Origin: Rodentolepis nana
Lineage: Eukaryota > Platyhelminthes > Cestoda > Cyclophyllidea > Hymenolepididae
Assembly (NCBI GenBank): GCA_900617975.1
Contig: UZAE01001159.1
Span: 1-14,894 of the forward strand
Length of the DNA stretch: 14,894 bases
Direction: 5' to 3'
This document shows, one piece after another, positions 6,626-14,894 of this stretch. Positions within the stretch are counted from its first letter, which is position 1, and every line of letters starts with the position of its first letter. The position numbers were made by a program, and so were the translations under genes. The notes under the pieces are model-generated. The model was not told where the DNA came from, did no database searches, and was given only the letters and a program-made list of their open reading frames with translations.

Positions 6626-9600
6626 GTACCTCCATTTTTTTTCTTAACACTTTTAGATTAAAAAATATTGGTGATAGTATAAAGAAAGATGGCGTTTTTG
6701 TCCATGAGGTTTTACGCCCTCTTGTCGATTATATCATTCTTGAAACTGTTGTTGGACCCGGTTATTTAGCATTTCTTCTTAATGTATGCGTAAATATTTA
6801 ATAATAAGTACACTTTAGGACGGTCGGGTCTGCCGCGTTGCTTTTTCGCTACTTGAAGATAAACTCGTTGGTTTATCTGAACGAAAGTGGGTGACTTTTT
6901 TTACCATTATACCTTTTTTAGGAAAGGGCGTAATCCAGATTTAAGTAGAGATGCATCATTAAACCGAGATGGCAGTTCCGGTTCGGCTCGATCTACTGGA
7001 AATGCAACAGCCATACGTAGTCTGCGCGGCTCAATGGGTGTTATCGGAAGACCTAGGGGATCAATAAATATTCTCCGAGATCTCCAACGTGGAGGTAGTA
7101 TGTATTTTCGTCCCCCTATAGCTGCATCTGAAATTCCTGAGGAATTTATTGAACAATGTCAAATGGTCTTGCAGGTATTACTTTGATTTACTTCATCTTA
7201 CAGCATTAATTTATTTGCCTAGGGTAAATCTCGACAAGCTATTGTGCGTGAACTTCAAAGGACAAACTTAGATGTCAATGCGGCGGTTAATAATCTTCTT
7301 TCTCGTGAAGATGAATCAGATTTTAATAATGCATCCAGCGCTCTTGGACTTGATGATGACTGGGGTGATGATACCATGGATGTTTTTTCCATCATTCAAC
7401 AGTCTGAGGGGTTATTAATGGAGAATGAAAGCGATATACCAGATGAGCTTTTAGAACGTACGCCATCGCCTCGTTTTAGACGAGAGACGATATTAATGGA
7501 TTTTGGTAGCTTTCTTTTGAGTTTCTTTTTTGTTACTTTTCTAGATCGCACTCTGGGAGATCATGCTACTTACACTGACCGAAGAAAAAGGCGAAGATTT
7601 GAGTCGAATTTGCTTAGAAATAGTGAGAATTTCCGTTCAGGTGAATCTGGTCGCAGCATTTGGCCCTATCTAGGCATTTCAGATGACAAAGAGGACGAAG
7701 GCAACCAGGATGGTGGAACCGCTAAAGGGGCTGGTAGTTATATTCAGTTGGGTGATCGACTTGAATTTTGGACGACTATCTCGGCTGAATCGCCTCCTTC
7801 GCATTTCACAGCCATTGCTGCGCTTTATACCGAACTCGTTGCTATTAATACGCGCGGTGAATTGCACCAGTGGAAATGGCAATCACCAGAACCCTATAAT
7901 CCTCATGTGAGTTGAATTCACCTATAACTGTTTCTTCCTTTTTTTCAAATTCCTAACTTTGTATAAGCTTTGTTGGAACTTATACAGTCAGTCCCACAGT
8001 GTTCACACTTGTATTCGAATCAAGTGCAAGTACGTAGTAGTAGGGAATATTTATTGTGCATGAAAAATTTCCAATGCTTTATGGCCTTGCAAATTTACTA
8101 TTTAAACTAGCAATGGGCAGCATTTAGAGCCACATTTCAACTCCTCTTATCCTTTTCTTTTAGAACATATATTCCCAGCCCTTTAACTTGGATCAACCTG
8201 AGTCTGGACATACTGTCAATCATCGTCATCCTCGAGCTGCAAGCCTTGGAATATCCCAAGAGAAAATCATCTCTCTCTCTGGTTGTATCACACGAGCGTC
8301 TATTATAACATCGTCAGGTGCTGTTGCAACGTGGGTGGATGAAATATTCTCCGCATTATTCCAATCCATCTTTCCAGCCAGCTCTGCAGTTTTGAACGCT
8401 GCTTCACTTGCTTTGTCTCGTTTGGAACATCCTGCTACCTATTTCAGCGAATTAAAAAATGAACAGATTGTTCTTCTGTCTGTAGCACCACTCATTTCTG
8501 TGGTCCAATGTGCTTCTGGGTCTGTTTATTGGTGGGGTGTTTTGCCTTCCTATATTCGGCAAAAGAATGCCGATAAGCAGAAGAATCTCACTGGTGCTGC
8601 TACTACTACTAGCGAGTCCACATCTACACGAAATCAGGCTGTATGTGAGGGATCTGAGGTTGCAGCCAAGGTCACTAACGCGCCTTCCCTAAATCCTGGG
8701 GATTTAGTATGTATGAGAAATGCTCCAATGTTTCACGCTGGGGCTGTGGGCTTTACGCTTATTAATGGAATTCCTAAAGTCGGTGTCCTGTTGGAGGACT
8801 CTTGGAAGCTCACTGACGTGTGTCGATTTCGCGTGAAGTCGCCTTCTTCGCTTAAGAATTTTCCTACTGAGAAACCTCATGCCACCATTAGTGGAAAAAG
8901 CTCTAATTCGGCTTCTACAGAAGCTGCTCATGCTTTAACTTGTCCCTATGCTCAGGAGATTGCTGCGGCCTATGCAGCAGCAGCGGCCTCACAAATCGAA
9001 CACGAGTCCTCTCAGTTGGACACTGGATCTGTCGAAATGCCCCCTCCTCCATCTCCAGCTTCTTCCACGTGTTCTGATCAATCTGCACCCGTCAAAGTCT
9101 CTCCTGGAACTTTCAGTATGTGCCTCCTTTTGGTTATAATGTTGATTTTTATGCCCTTGCTTTTAAATGACTTCATGTTGGCTAAATATCTATTGGTGCC
9201 AAAGCACATATGGGGTAACTTTTAATTATTCGTGTAAGGTCAATCCTAATTTGTCCGGGTCATTGCCACACAATTCAAACAAACCTCCAGTATTTTCTCC
9301 CTTCAACTTTCAATATTTTTGCTAAAATTAATCGCTTGTTCTTTTAATACAATGCTCAAAGTTTTGTGATCACGAATGCTATCTCTAATTTTCATAATTT
9401 GTTCTCTTATCAGCTTCAAATGCCCAGTTCTACTGGCTTTTATACTTTAAAGCAGGTCTATAGTTCTTATCTGCTTCATATTATCATGCTCTGATTAGCT
9501 GAATCAGTGGATCAGGCAAAGGTTTCGCTATCTCATTTAGCACTTTGGAATGTGCTGTTTTTTTATGACTGGGTTTATGTTCAATCTATTTTTATTTATT

Positions 9601-12229
9601 TCTTCTTTTCTTTGACCATTTTCTTTGCTGAAAGCCTCAGTCTTTTCGAATGCTGCGTTGTTTTATGCTTGTGCTTGTTGGTCTTGAAAGTCATTGAAGA
9701 CGATATTTGCCCAATTCTAAATGATCACCACTTCAATCTAGCGTTTGTAACTCAATTTTTAGTGTGAATTTTCTTCTTATTGTTTGCTTTATACTTTCAT
9801 TTCTCGTTTGTCAACAAAGCCCGGAACATTCTTTTTATCGTTTGGTCACACTCCTCTTTTTTTCTACTATTTCTATTTTTGGTATCTTGACAATTGAATT
9901 TTTTGATACCTAGTACTTTTTACTGTAAATATTTCTCGCAATGATTAATTTGATTGTAATATATAAAAGATGTTTTATTTGTACATTTTAGTTATAGTTT
10001 AGTGACTCAAGTGTATTTGGACTTCACTGAGTCATTCCAAAATTCACCCTATTTTGCTCTCCTCTCTTTAGGAAAAAAGTGTTGAAATTTCATTTCTCCA
10101 AGGCTCGATTTGCTTACTACTGTTATTGATGCTGGTCATTGTTATAATTTCATTAAGTCCGATTAATTTAATTTAGGTGGGAATTTTAGTATTCCGCTTA
10201 TTTACTAGTATAGCTTATTATCGAGAATTATTCCTCATATTATTACCGATTTTAATCAGTAACGGTAACGATTCTGTTAATTAAATCAATGTATCCCGTT
10301 GTTATTGGCGTTCAAGGTCTATTTCCAGTGGTCTTGGATTTAATGCTCTTTAGTGCGTATTGGCCTTGTGAATGACATGATCAGCCACGCTGGTTACAAC
10401 TGGTCATGAAGTGAATTGCAAAATTTATTTATTATCAAATGGAATGCTTTATGATAGTTTTCATTAGCCCTTTATTGGTTGACTTCGGGCTTCACAGGGG
10501 AGAGGTGCTTCAAAGTCACAAAAAGTCGAGTGGGGGGGGGGAGGAGGGGGAAGGTTCGGAAGAGTTGTTCACAGATGTAAAAGAGGCAGACAGACACAAA
10601 GTCAAGGAAAAAGGTAAGATGAGTACTGTGGACGTGGTGGAATATTACACACAGTCAGTCGGGTCACTGTAGTTTGAAGTGAGAAGTCAACTGCCGATTT
10701 ATCAACTTTTTGCCGTATGAGTATAAACATTGGCCACGATGCACCACGCCGGAGGTAAGTCTATCGCGCACCCCAGGCAATGTAGTGGTAGATTTAAGGC
10801 TTTCAAAACGCATTCTTGGCTATTCTTCGAATTTGAAAACAATTAGCACAATCACATTATCCTTAGCAAAACTCCTCATTTTTATTTAAATTGATTTATC
10901 ATCTGTGTGCACAGTTGTCTGTTTGTTTTAATCAAAATTATAATCATGCATATCTCTAATATTTATCTGCTTTATATAGTTATTGGTTATCTAAATGGTT
11001 ATTTCAATATTAATATTGCCGCTTGTTCTTGCCGTGGATGATGATGTCTTTTCTTCATGTTCTTGAGTGAAGTGATATTTACAAAAATTTGATTTTCTCA
11101 TGTTTACAATCTACTTTGCCGCTATTCTACCCATTAGACGAAAATAGCATGCCCCGTGAAAACTGATTACAGTTCTTGTTTCTATTCATTTATAGCTTCC
11201 AATGCATTTTACAACAATAGTTTAATTAATTATGTTACATTTTATCCTTATTTTATTAAAGTGGAATTAAAGCGTTTAGTATTTTTTGTCTTGCTTTTAT
11301 TAGTTTCAAGTTAATTCTTGATACTTTTTTTATTTTTTCTGTTTTTTGTGTCACATTTTTCTCATGCTTTATTCAAATGGCATTAATAAAAAATCTAAGG
11401 ATTTTTGATTATTTATTTATCATTCTTATTTGTTAATCATTTGATAGGATCTAAAGATATGTAAAAATGGTTCGAGAAATGGCTTTTGCAACCGTTTTTA
11501 ATCGGTCTATTTGTCGCTGAGAATTAACCCTGAGCATTAGACAAAGGTAGAGGAAAAGGCAAAGTGAGTTGAGTACTGTGGAAGTGGTGGTATATGGCAT
11601 ACAGTGGGGCCATGATAGTTCGAAGTTAGAAGTCAACTGCCGGTTTATAGACTTATTTTGCCGTATGAGTATACTTTGCCTAGGGTACACCACGTGGAGG
11701 TAGGTCTATCGCACACCCCTCTTAAGTAATAGCCAACTCTAATCCATTCTGTTGTTGCCCTACTTTAGAACGCAAGAAAGTACCAAGTAACTCCGCCGAC
11801 AGTGCGAATTTACCATCCACATCTCGTTCAGATTCTCAACAGCCGTTCGTTCCCTCCGTCTCTCAACAACAGTCAACCAAACAACAACCTGGTATCTCCA
11901 AATCTTCCGGTCAATCTAAGATGTCCTGCAATGAAGAAATCGAAGATTGGTGCTTAAGTGATGTGCATTTCGTAGAAGATGGTCGAAATCAGCCTGTGGG
12001 CGTGCTCATGAAGCTCGATGGTAACATTGCTGCTGTGAAATTTCTCAAGGAACAGGACCGAGCTTGTCTTGCTGCGCGATGCCCTGCATCGCCAATTTGT
12101 CAATTCATTAATTATATCGCAAAGAGTGGAACTACTGCTACTGTGGGGAAACCCTTCCCAGTGTCTGGTGCTACGTCTTCGCAATCTTCAAGTGCCTGCG
12201 TTCATCAAGATCCTTTCTTCTGGATTAAC
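6543..12229 (+). CDS. UBR5: UBR5 / hyperplastic discs E3 ubiquitin ligase, N-terminal 863 residues (partial gene, 8 exons)
   Basis: Join 6543-6625, 6657-6783, 6819-6886, 6922-7174, 7223-7505, 7545-7906, 8164-9115, 11769-12229: 2589 nt, exactly 863 codons, no internal stop, all introns GT...AG. Animal UBR5 is a nuclear HECT E3 of about 2800 residues, so this is roughly the first 30%. Recognition rests on several blocks: VVGPGYLAFLLN+DGRVCRVAFS (about 59-80), the UBA block IPEEF...GKSRQAIVRELQRTN... (about 163-205), GELHQWKW (376-383), HPRAASLG, ATWVDEIF, VYWWGVLP, HAGAVGF, IPKVGVLLEDSW, PPPPSPAS (685-692) and FVEDGRNQPVGV, each with a clear human counterpart in the same order. The UBR box, MLLE and catalytic HECT domain are not in the window. 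The start is the ATG at 6543 because MSYPHFFV aligns with the known N-terminus. Identity is near certain; individual splice sites are predictions. Confidence 0.95.
6657..6783 (+). CDS. UBR5: UBR5 coding exon 2
   Basis: Residues 28-70. It follows a 31-bp intron (6626-6656, gtacct...cttttag). It encodes LLKNIGDSIKK and VVGPGYLAFLLN, matching the first strand of the RCC1-like propeller in UBR5 (CVVGPNHAAFLLE in human, from memory). The exon ends in phase 0 before the donor gtatgc at 6784. Confidence 0.9.
6819..6886 (+). CDS. UBR5: UBR5 coding exon 3
   Basis: Residues 71-92 plus two bases. It opens DGRVCRVAFSL, continuing directly from exon 2 and matching DGRVCRIGFS of animal UBR5. It is flanked by two 35-bp introns, 6784-6818 and 6887-6921. 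At 68 nt it has no ATG and would be missed by simple reading-frame searches. Confidence 0.92.
6922..7174 (+). CDS. UBR5: UBR5 coding exon 4: basic Ser/Gly/Arg linker and first half of UBA
   Basis: Residues 93-177. A low-complexity Arg/Ser/Gly-rich stretch (KKGRNPDLSRDAS ... GGSMYF) replaces the similar basic, Ser/Gly-rich linker of other UBR5 proteins. It is followed by EIPEEFIEQCQMVLQ, the first part of the ubiquitin-binding UBA domain. The exon ends in phase 0 before gtatta at 7175. Confidence 0.93.
7223..7505 (+). CDS. UBR5: UBR5 coding exon 5: second half of UBA and acidic linker
   Basis: Residues 178 to the first base of codon 272. It begins GKSRQAIVRELQRTN, then DVNAAVNNLLSRED, which is almost identical to the human UBA core. 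An acidic segment (ESD...DDDWGDDTMD) and PSPRFRRE follow. The donor is gtagct at 7506, phase 1, and opens a 39-bp intron. Confidence 0.93.
7506..7544 (+). other. UBR5: 39-bp UBR5 intron 5, frame-preserving and stop-free
   Basis: gtagct...cttttctag, 39 nt (13 codons), U-rich. It lies in phase 1 and has no stop in the reading frame. Splicing gives MDF-DRTLGD; retention gives an insert reading GSFLLSFFFVTFL. Animal UBR5 has no hydrophobic segment here, so removal is the expected main form. Confidence 0.75.
7545..7906 (+). CDS. UBR5: UBR5 coding exon 6: basic linker and return into the propeller
   Basis: Ends at residue 392. A basic run (DRRKRRRFE) is a candidate nuclear localisation signal, by inference. 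ALYTELVAINTRGELHQWKW then matches the conserved propeller strand ALYSELLAVSSKGELYQWKW-like region of UBR5. Phase 1 in, phase 0 out; donor gtgagt at 7907. Confidence 0.93.
8164..9115 (+). CDS. UBR5: UBR5 coding exon 7: RCC1-like propeller and PPPSPAS linker
   Basis: Residues 393-709 plus one base. Acceptor ttttag after a 257-bp intron. Conserved blocks in order are HHP-like HPRAASLG, EKIISLSG, VATWVDEIF, VYWWGVLPSYIRQK, GDLVCMRNAPMFHAGAVGF, IPKVGVLLEDSWKLTD, CRFRVKSPSSLKN and EMPPPPSPASSTCSD. A species-specific alanine-rich insert (AAAYAAAAAS-like, about 655-668) precedes the last block. Donor gtatgt at 9116, phase 1. Confidence 0.94.
10423..10774 (-). repeat. SINE-like element, copy 3, antisense in UBR5 intron 7
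   Basis: On the plus strand it starts with the reverse-complement tail (atttatttattatcaaatgg) and ends with ggaggtaagtctatcgcgcacccc. A G-run at 10532-10541 expands the normally short G-rich part. A plus-strand open frame inside it (10439-10672) follows the repeat and is not a gene. Confidence 0.8.
11539..11716 (-). repeat. SINE-like element, copy 4, partial, antisense in UBR5 intron 7
   Basis: Only the SINE 5' half is recognisable (agacaaaggtagagg ... ccgtatgagtat ... ggaggtaggtctatcgcacacccc). The tail-side half is missing or too diverged to see. It ends 52 bp before UBR5 exon 8. Confidence 0.75.
11769..12229 (+). CDS. UBR5: UBR5 coding exon 8: KRKK motif and small beta-barrel-like region
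   Basis: Residues 710-863. The acceptor tactttag restores the frame as KRKKVPSN, matching the KRRRS-type basic cluster that follows PPPSPAS in animal UBR5. A Ser/Gln/Pro-rich stretch leads to W-CLSDVHFVEDGRNQPVGV...LDGNIAAVKF, the conserved WSLREVVFVED...VGKVLKVDG..VAVKF-like segment. It ends in phase 0 at DPFFWIN before the consensus donor gtacgt at 12230. The next expected conserved block (CRLLRIDEL-like) was not found before the window end, so intron 8 is longer than 2.6 kb. Confidence 0.92.
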
Positions 12230-12390
12230 GTACGTTTTTTGTTAAATCAGGCTTATTTAAACTGTTCTCTTTTACTTAAGGTGTACTGACTAACTATTTC
12301 TAAGTTTCCTTAGATGCCTCATTATAGTCCTAATTCCTTTCTTCAGTGTGAACTGTTTTCTTGACATGCCTAAAATGCAAAATTAAGAAT

Positions 12391-12711
12391 ATTTATTTAT
12401 ATATCAAATAGCAGGCGTTTTGATAGTTATCATTAGCCCTGGAGCTGACTTGGGGGAGAGAGGAGAATTAGCATTAAAGTGACAAAAACTCGAGAAGGGG
12501 GACAGAAGAGTGATTGACAGATGTAAAAGAGACAGACAGACACAAAAGCGTAAAAAAGGTAAGATGAGCACTGTAGAAGGATCGAATATGATAAATAGTT
12601 TTGCCATAATAGTTTGAAGTGAGAAGTCAACTGCCGGTTAATAGACTTTTTGCCGTATGAGTATACGTTGCCCAGGGTGTACCACATGGAGGTAAGTCTA
12701 CCGCACACCCC
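12391..12711 (-). repeat. SINE-like element, copy 5, antisense in UBR5 intron 8
   Basis: Full-length copy from the reverse-complement tail (atttatttatatatcaaatag) to ggaggtaagtctaccgcacacccc. The TTCGATCC B-box-like sequence is kept on the minus strand near 12571-12579. No clear target-site duplication was found. Confidence 0.82.
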
Positions 12712-12835
12712 TTTTCAGGAACATTGAATATTGCTAACAGCAAGTAGTAGATAACACACAAAGAATTAATAAATGGTGAAATGCGATTGTACTGCAATTA
12801 TGACTAAACCCTATTGATTATAAAGAGAAAAATTT

Positions 12836-13175
12836 TGTTGTCTCGTACAAACTGACGGTTCTACAAACTCAGCGATAGGAGTAGTACCTTGTTTAATTTG
12901 AGTAGGCGCTTTTGGAAACAGAACAATTTGAGCTACATTTTGAGTGCAAATAACGGCAGACCAACGCCTTTGACAACCAAAATCTACTACAACTTTTGTT
13001 CAATTACGTTGAATACTTTCAATACTGTCATAAAGAAGGTTTTTGGCGGCACATGAACCTCTAGCCACCACTGCATTTCGGTAGGAATCTTAACTTTAAG
13101 ACGGATATCTGCCAATTTTCGCCGTTTTTTCATCTCAGTAAATATTATATGTAGAGTAATGTATGCATGTTCAAA
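12836..13175 (-). pseudogene. Possible decayed BTB-domain fragment
   Basis: On the minus strand, 13175-13092 reads FEHAYITLHIIFTEMKKRR then KLADIRLKV, the pattern at the start of a BTB domain in KLHL-type proteins (h...l...m...R...LCDV.L.V). After a one-base frame change, 13083-13003 reads YRNAVVARGSCAAKNLLYDS then IESIQRN. This is compatible with the next BTB block (HRAVLAA.S.YF..M....ES) although the key His, Tyr and Phe are absent. A TGA follows at 13002-13000, then the same frame stays open to about 12836. At least one frameshift and one stop make a functional gene unlikely. The family assignment is by eye and could be wrong. Confidence 0.3.
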
Positions 13176-14470
13176 CCAATTCGTAAATGCGATCTTTTTG
13201 TTTAAATAAAATGTACCACAGCACATGCTAGTCAGATGACATGTAGCGAGACAGTGACAAGTGTAAATCGTTATATAAATGTGTTTTTTCTGATAAAGAT
13301 TTATATTTTTGAGTGGCATCAAAAATTACTCCTCAAATATTACCAAAGGAAGGGGAGGTGTCGGATAAGATTGAGAAGCGCATATTAATTTTGTGTGTGG
13401 AGATTGATGATCCCTGATCACATTCAGTAGCTTGAATAACCAACCACGATGGCAAAGTACATTTCTCTTCAAAGAAAGATTAAAAATGGTCCTCCTCAGG
13501 TTAGTATAAGTGCTTGTATGAGTATTCCTCGATAATGCTAGGAGTCTTGATGGAATCTTCGTATCACTTTTGATGAAAGAAATAAGATTATCGTCTACCA
13601 ATAACATTGCTCGCTAGTTAATTGTATTAACGCTGATATCAAACTATAATTAGGCGTCGAACTGGCATAAGCGCCGTCAATTTCAACTTTCTCGATTGAT
13701 AAGATTGATATATATCATATTTGGGTAGTTATTGAAAATGGCAGTGATAACTCAAAGACTCACAATAGCTTTTGAACTTAGAACGGTTGCATATCGATTT
13801 TGCAGAGTTTTGTGTAAAATCGATTTCTCTTGTGTCTACGTGTTCAGAAATTTGTCTTTTGAGCTTTACTCAACCACTTAGTTAATGTTATTTGCTGCTT
13901 CTCAATGTTAATGTCCTGCAATCGTCTCTACTCGCTTACGATCTTGTGGTCGTTGGTTTCGCACATTTGGGAGTGACCTGTTTCAACTTTTCTTCATTTG
14001 CATCCTGTTAGTCCCCTTTCTCCCGTTATGTCTGTGCATTTGTCTCACTCTGTGTTGGTGTGAAAGGGTGACGTGATTTAGGAAAAGTAAGACCCCATCT
14101 ATCTCTCCGATACACGTCACATTCTCGCTATGAGTAATTTCTCCCTTCAAATTTTAACCATATTAAGGCGAGCGGTGTCTAATTAGTGTCTCTATTAATT
14201 GGAATATAATTCCAGACGCTATTGAGGAAATTTACATTTAAACAAAGTAGACTCTTCGTGAACAAAGATAGCAAGAACGAAGCGCTGTGGAATCAATAGA
14301 GCAGGAATGAATTAATAAATAGTGAAAATTACCAGTATTGCCTACGGCAGTACAAAGTCTCTCATAAGTGTTGATAATGGGGAAACGCCTTAACATGGGG
14401 AAAAGAACGATATTCCAATGAGATTTGAGACGAAGAGGATAGCCAATTATGTAGTCAAGATATCACCAGC

Positions 14471-14777
14471 ATTTATTTATTTATACCAAAAGGCAGGTGT
14501 TTTGATATTTATCATTAGCTCTTTAGTTGACCTCAGGCGTCACAGAGGGAAAGGAACATCAAAGTGAAAAAAGTCGAGAGGAGGGGACAGAAGAGTGTTT
14601 CAAAGATGTAAAAGAGGCAGACACAAAGGTAGAAAAAGGTGAGGTGAGTACTGTGGAAGTAGTCGAATATGGCATATAGTGGGGTGATGGTAGCTTAAAG
14701 TCAGAAGTCAACTGCCAGTTAATAGACTTGCGTGCCGTATGAGTGAACCACATGGAGGTAAGTCTACCGCAGACCCC
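14471..14777 (-). repeat. SINE-like element, copy 6, antisense in UBR5 intron 8
   Basis: Full-length except for a deletion of about 16 bp after ccgtatgagt, the part reading tatacgttgcccagggtg-like in copy 5. It is flanked by ATATCACCAGCA (14460-14471) and ATATCGCCAACA (14778-14789), a 12-bp duplication with two transitions, suggesting an older insertion than copy 1. Confidence 0.78.
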
Positions 14778-14894
14778 ATATCGCCAACATTGAATAGTCC
14801 TTTGCTTGGACTTGTGACTAGACCCTCCATAATCTGATTTATTCGTATCATTTTACATCCGAAGAGAGAGGATCAATTTGGCAATGATATATTG

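Larger units (their letters stand above)
9116..11768 (+). other. UBR5: 2653-bp UBR5 intron 7
   Basis: gtatgt...tactttag. It contains SINE-like copies 3 and 4. Between 9226 and 10422 I see only AT-rich sequence. An open frame at 9507-9767 is Leu/Phe/Cys-rich, typical of U-rich DNA, and is not supported. 10775-11538 is likewise AT-rich without a recognised feature. Confidence 0.85.
12230..14894 (+). other. UBR5: UBR5 intron 8 (incomplete)
   Basis: Starts at consensus donor gtacgt. It holds SINE-like copies 5 and 6 and a decayed BTB-like fragment on the minus strand. From 13180 to 14459 no exon with the next UBR5 block was found, although a minus-strand frame is open at 13326-13607. Confidence 0.7.

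Noticed and set aside
6562..6801. Open frame reading through exon 2 of UBR5 from an upstream start
   Set aside because: The part before 6657 reads through intron 1 in a frame different from the true exon 1, and the part after 6783 is intron 2. Only the middle is UBR5.
9507..9767. Plus-strand 86-codon open frame in UBR5 intron 7
   Set aside because: Phe/Leu/Cys-rich translation typical of U-rich intron DNA, with no homology recognised and no matching splice phase.
10439..10672. Plus-strand 77-codon open frame
   Set aside because: Lies entirely inside SINE-like copy 3 in antisense; not a gene.
13326..13607. Minus-strand 93-codon open frame
   Set aside because: Same frame as the BTB-like relic but no recognisable family. 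A weak resemblance to a BACK-type helix pattern is not enough and would be in the wrong order.
12230..14894. Next UBR5 exon (CRLLRIDEL-like block) within the window
   Set aside because: No plus-strand frame with this motif or a matching phase 0 start was found.
1..14894. CRISPR array, operon structure, bacterial promoters or rRNA
   Set aside because: Spliced genes and SINE-like elements show a eukaryotic nuclear genome. No regularly spaced short repeats or rRNA motifs were seen.

Overview
The window is nuclear eukaryotic DNA, AT-rich, with split genes. It most likely comes from a parasitic flatworm (Platyhelminthes). I infer this from the gene structure: a large conserved gene whose first five introns are only 31, 35, 35, 48 and 39 bp, followed by 257 bp, 2653 bp and at least 2665 bp. 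Tiny 5' introns with long 3' introns are a reported trait of schistosome genes, and very short introns are also common in tapeworms. I cannot decide between cestode and trematode.

Layout. (1) 1-3922: no confident exon. It holds G/C homopolymer tracts, a 135-bp inverted-repeat structure around a C-run and a G-run, two copies of a dispersed ~320-bp SINE-like repeat, and a GC-rich open island at about 2924-3190. Some or all of it may be intron or downstream sequence of the minus-strand gene. (2) 3925-5350, minus strand: the first three coding exons of an unidentified Ser/Pro/Gln-rich protein with a candidate EB1-binding SxLP motif and a short leucine heptad. (3) 5351-6542: a 1.2-kb AT-rich divergent promoter/5'UTR region. 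(4) 6543-12229, plus strand: eight coding exons for the N-terminal 863 residues of the HECT ubiquitin ligase UBR5 (hyperplastic discs). They cover the start, the first part of the RCC1-like propeller, the UBA domain, the rest of the propeller region and the beginning of the small beta-barrel-like region. The remaining ~2000 residues (UBR box, MLLE, HECT) lie outside the window. (5) 12230-14894: UBR5 intron 8, with two more SINE-like copies and an apparently decayed BTB-like fragment on the minus strand.

The most interesting elements are the SINE-like family and the intron architecture. Six SINE-like copies are present; one has a perfect 13-bp target-site duplication and another a 12-bp imperfect one. 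All six are antisense to the gene in which they appear to lie. The element's tail carries AATAAA in its own sense, and its other end carries a consensus GTAAGT splice donor in the host-gene sense. In UBR5, a 39-bp intron keeps the frame, has no stop, and would add a hydrophobic insert if retained.

All exon boundaries were read by eye from frame, GT/AG sites and remembered similarity to animal UBR5. No alignment or transcript data were used.
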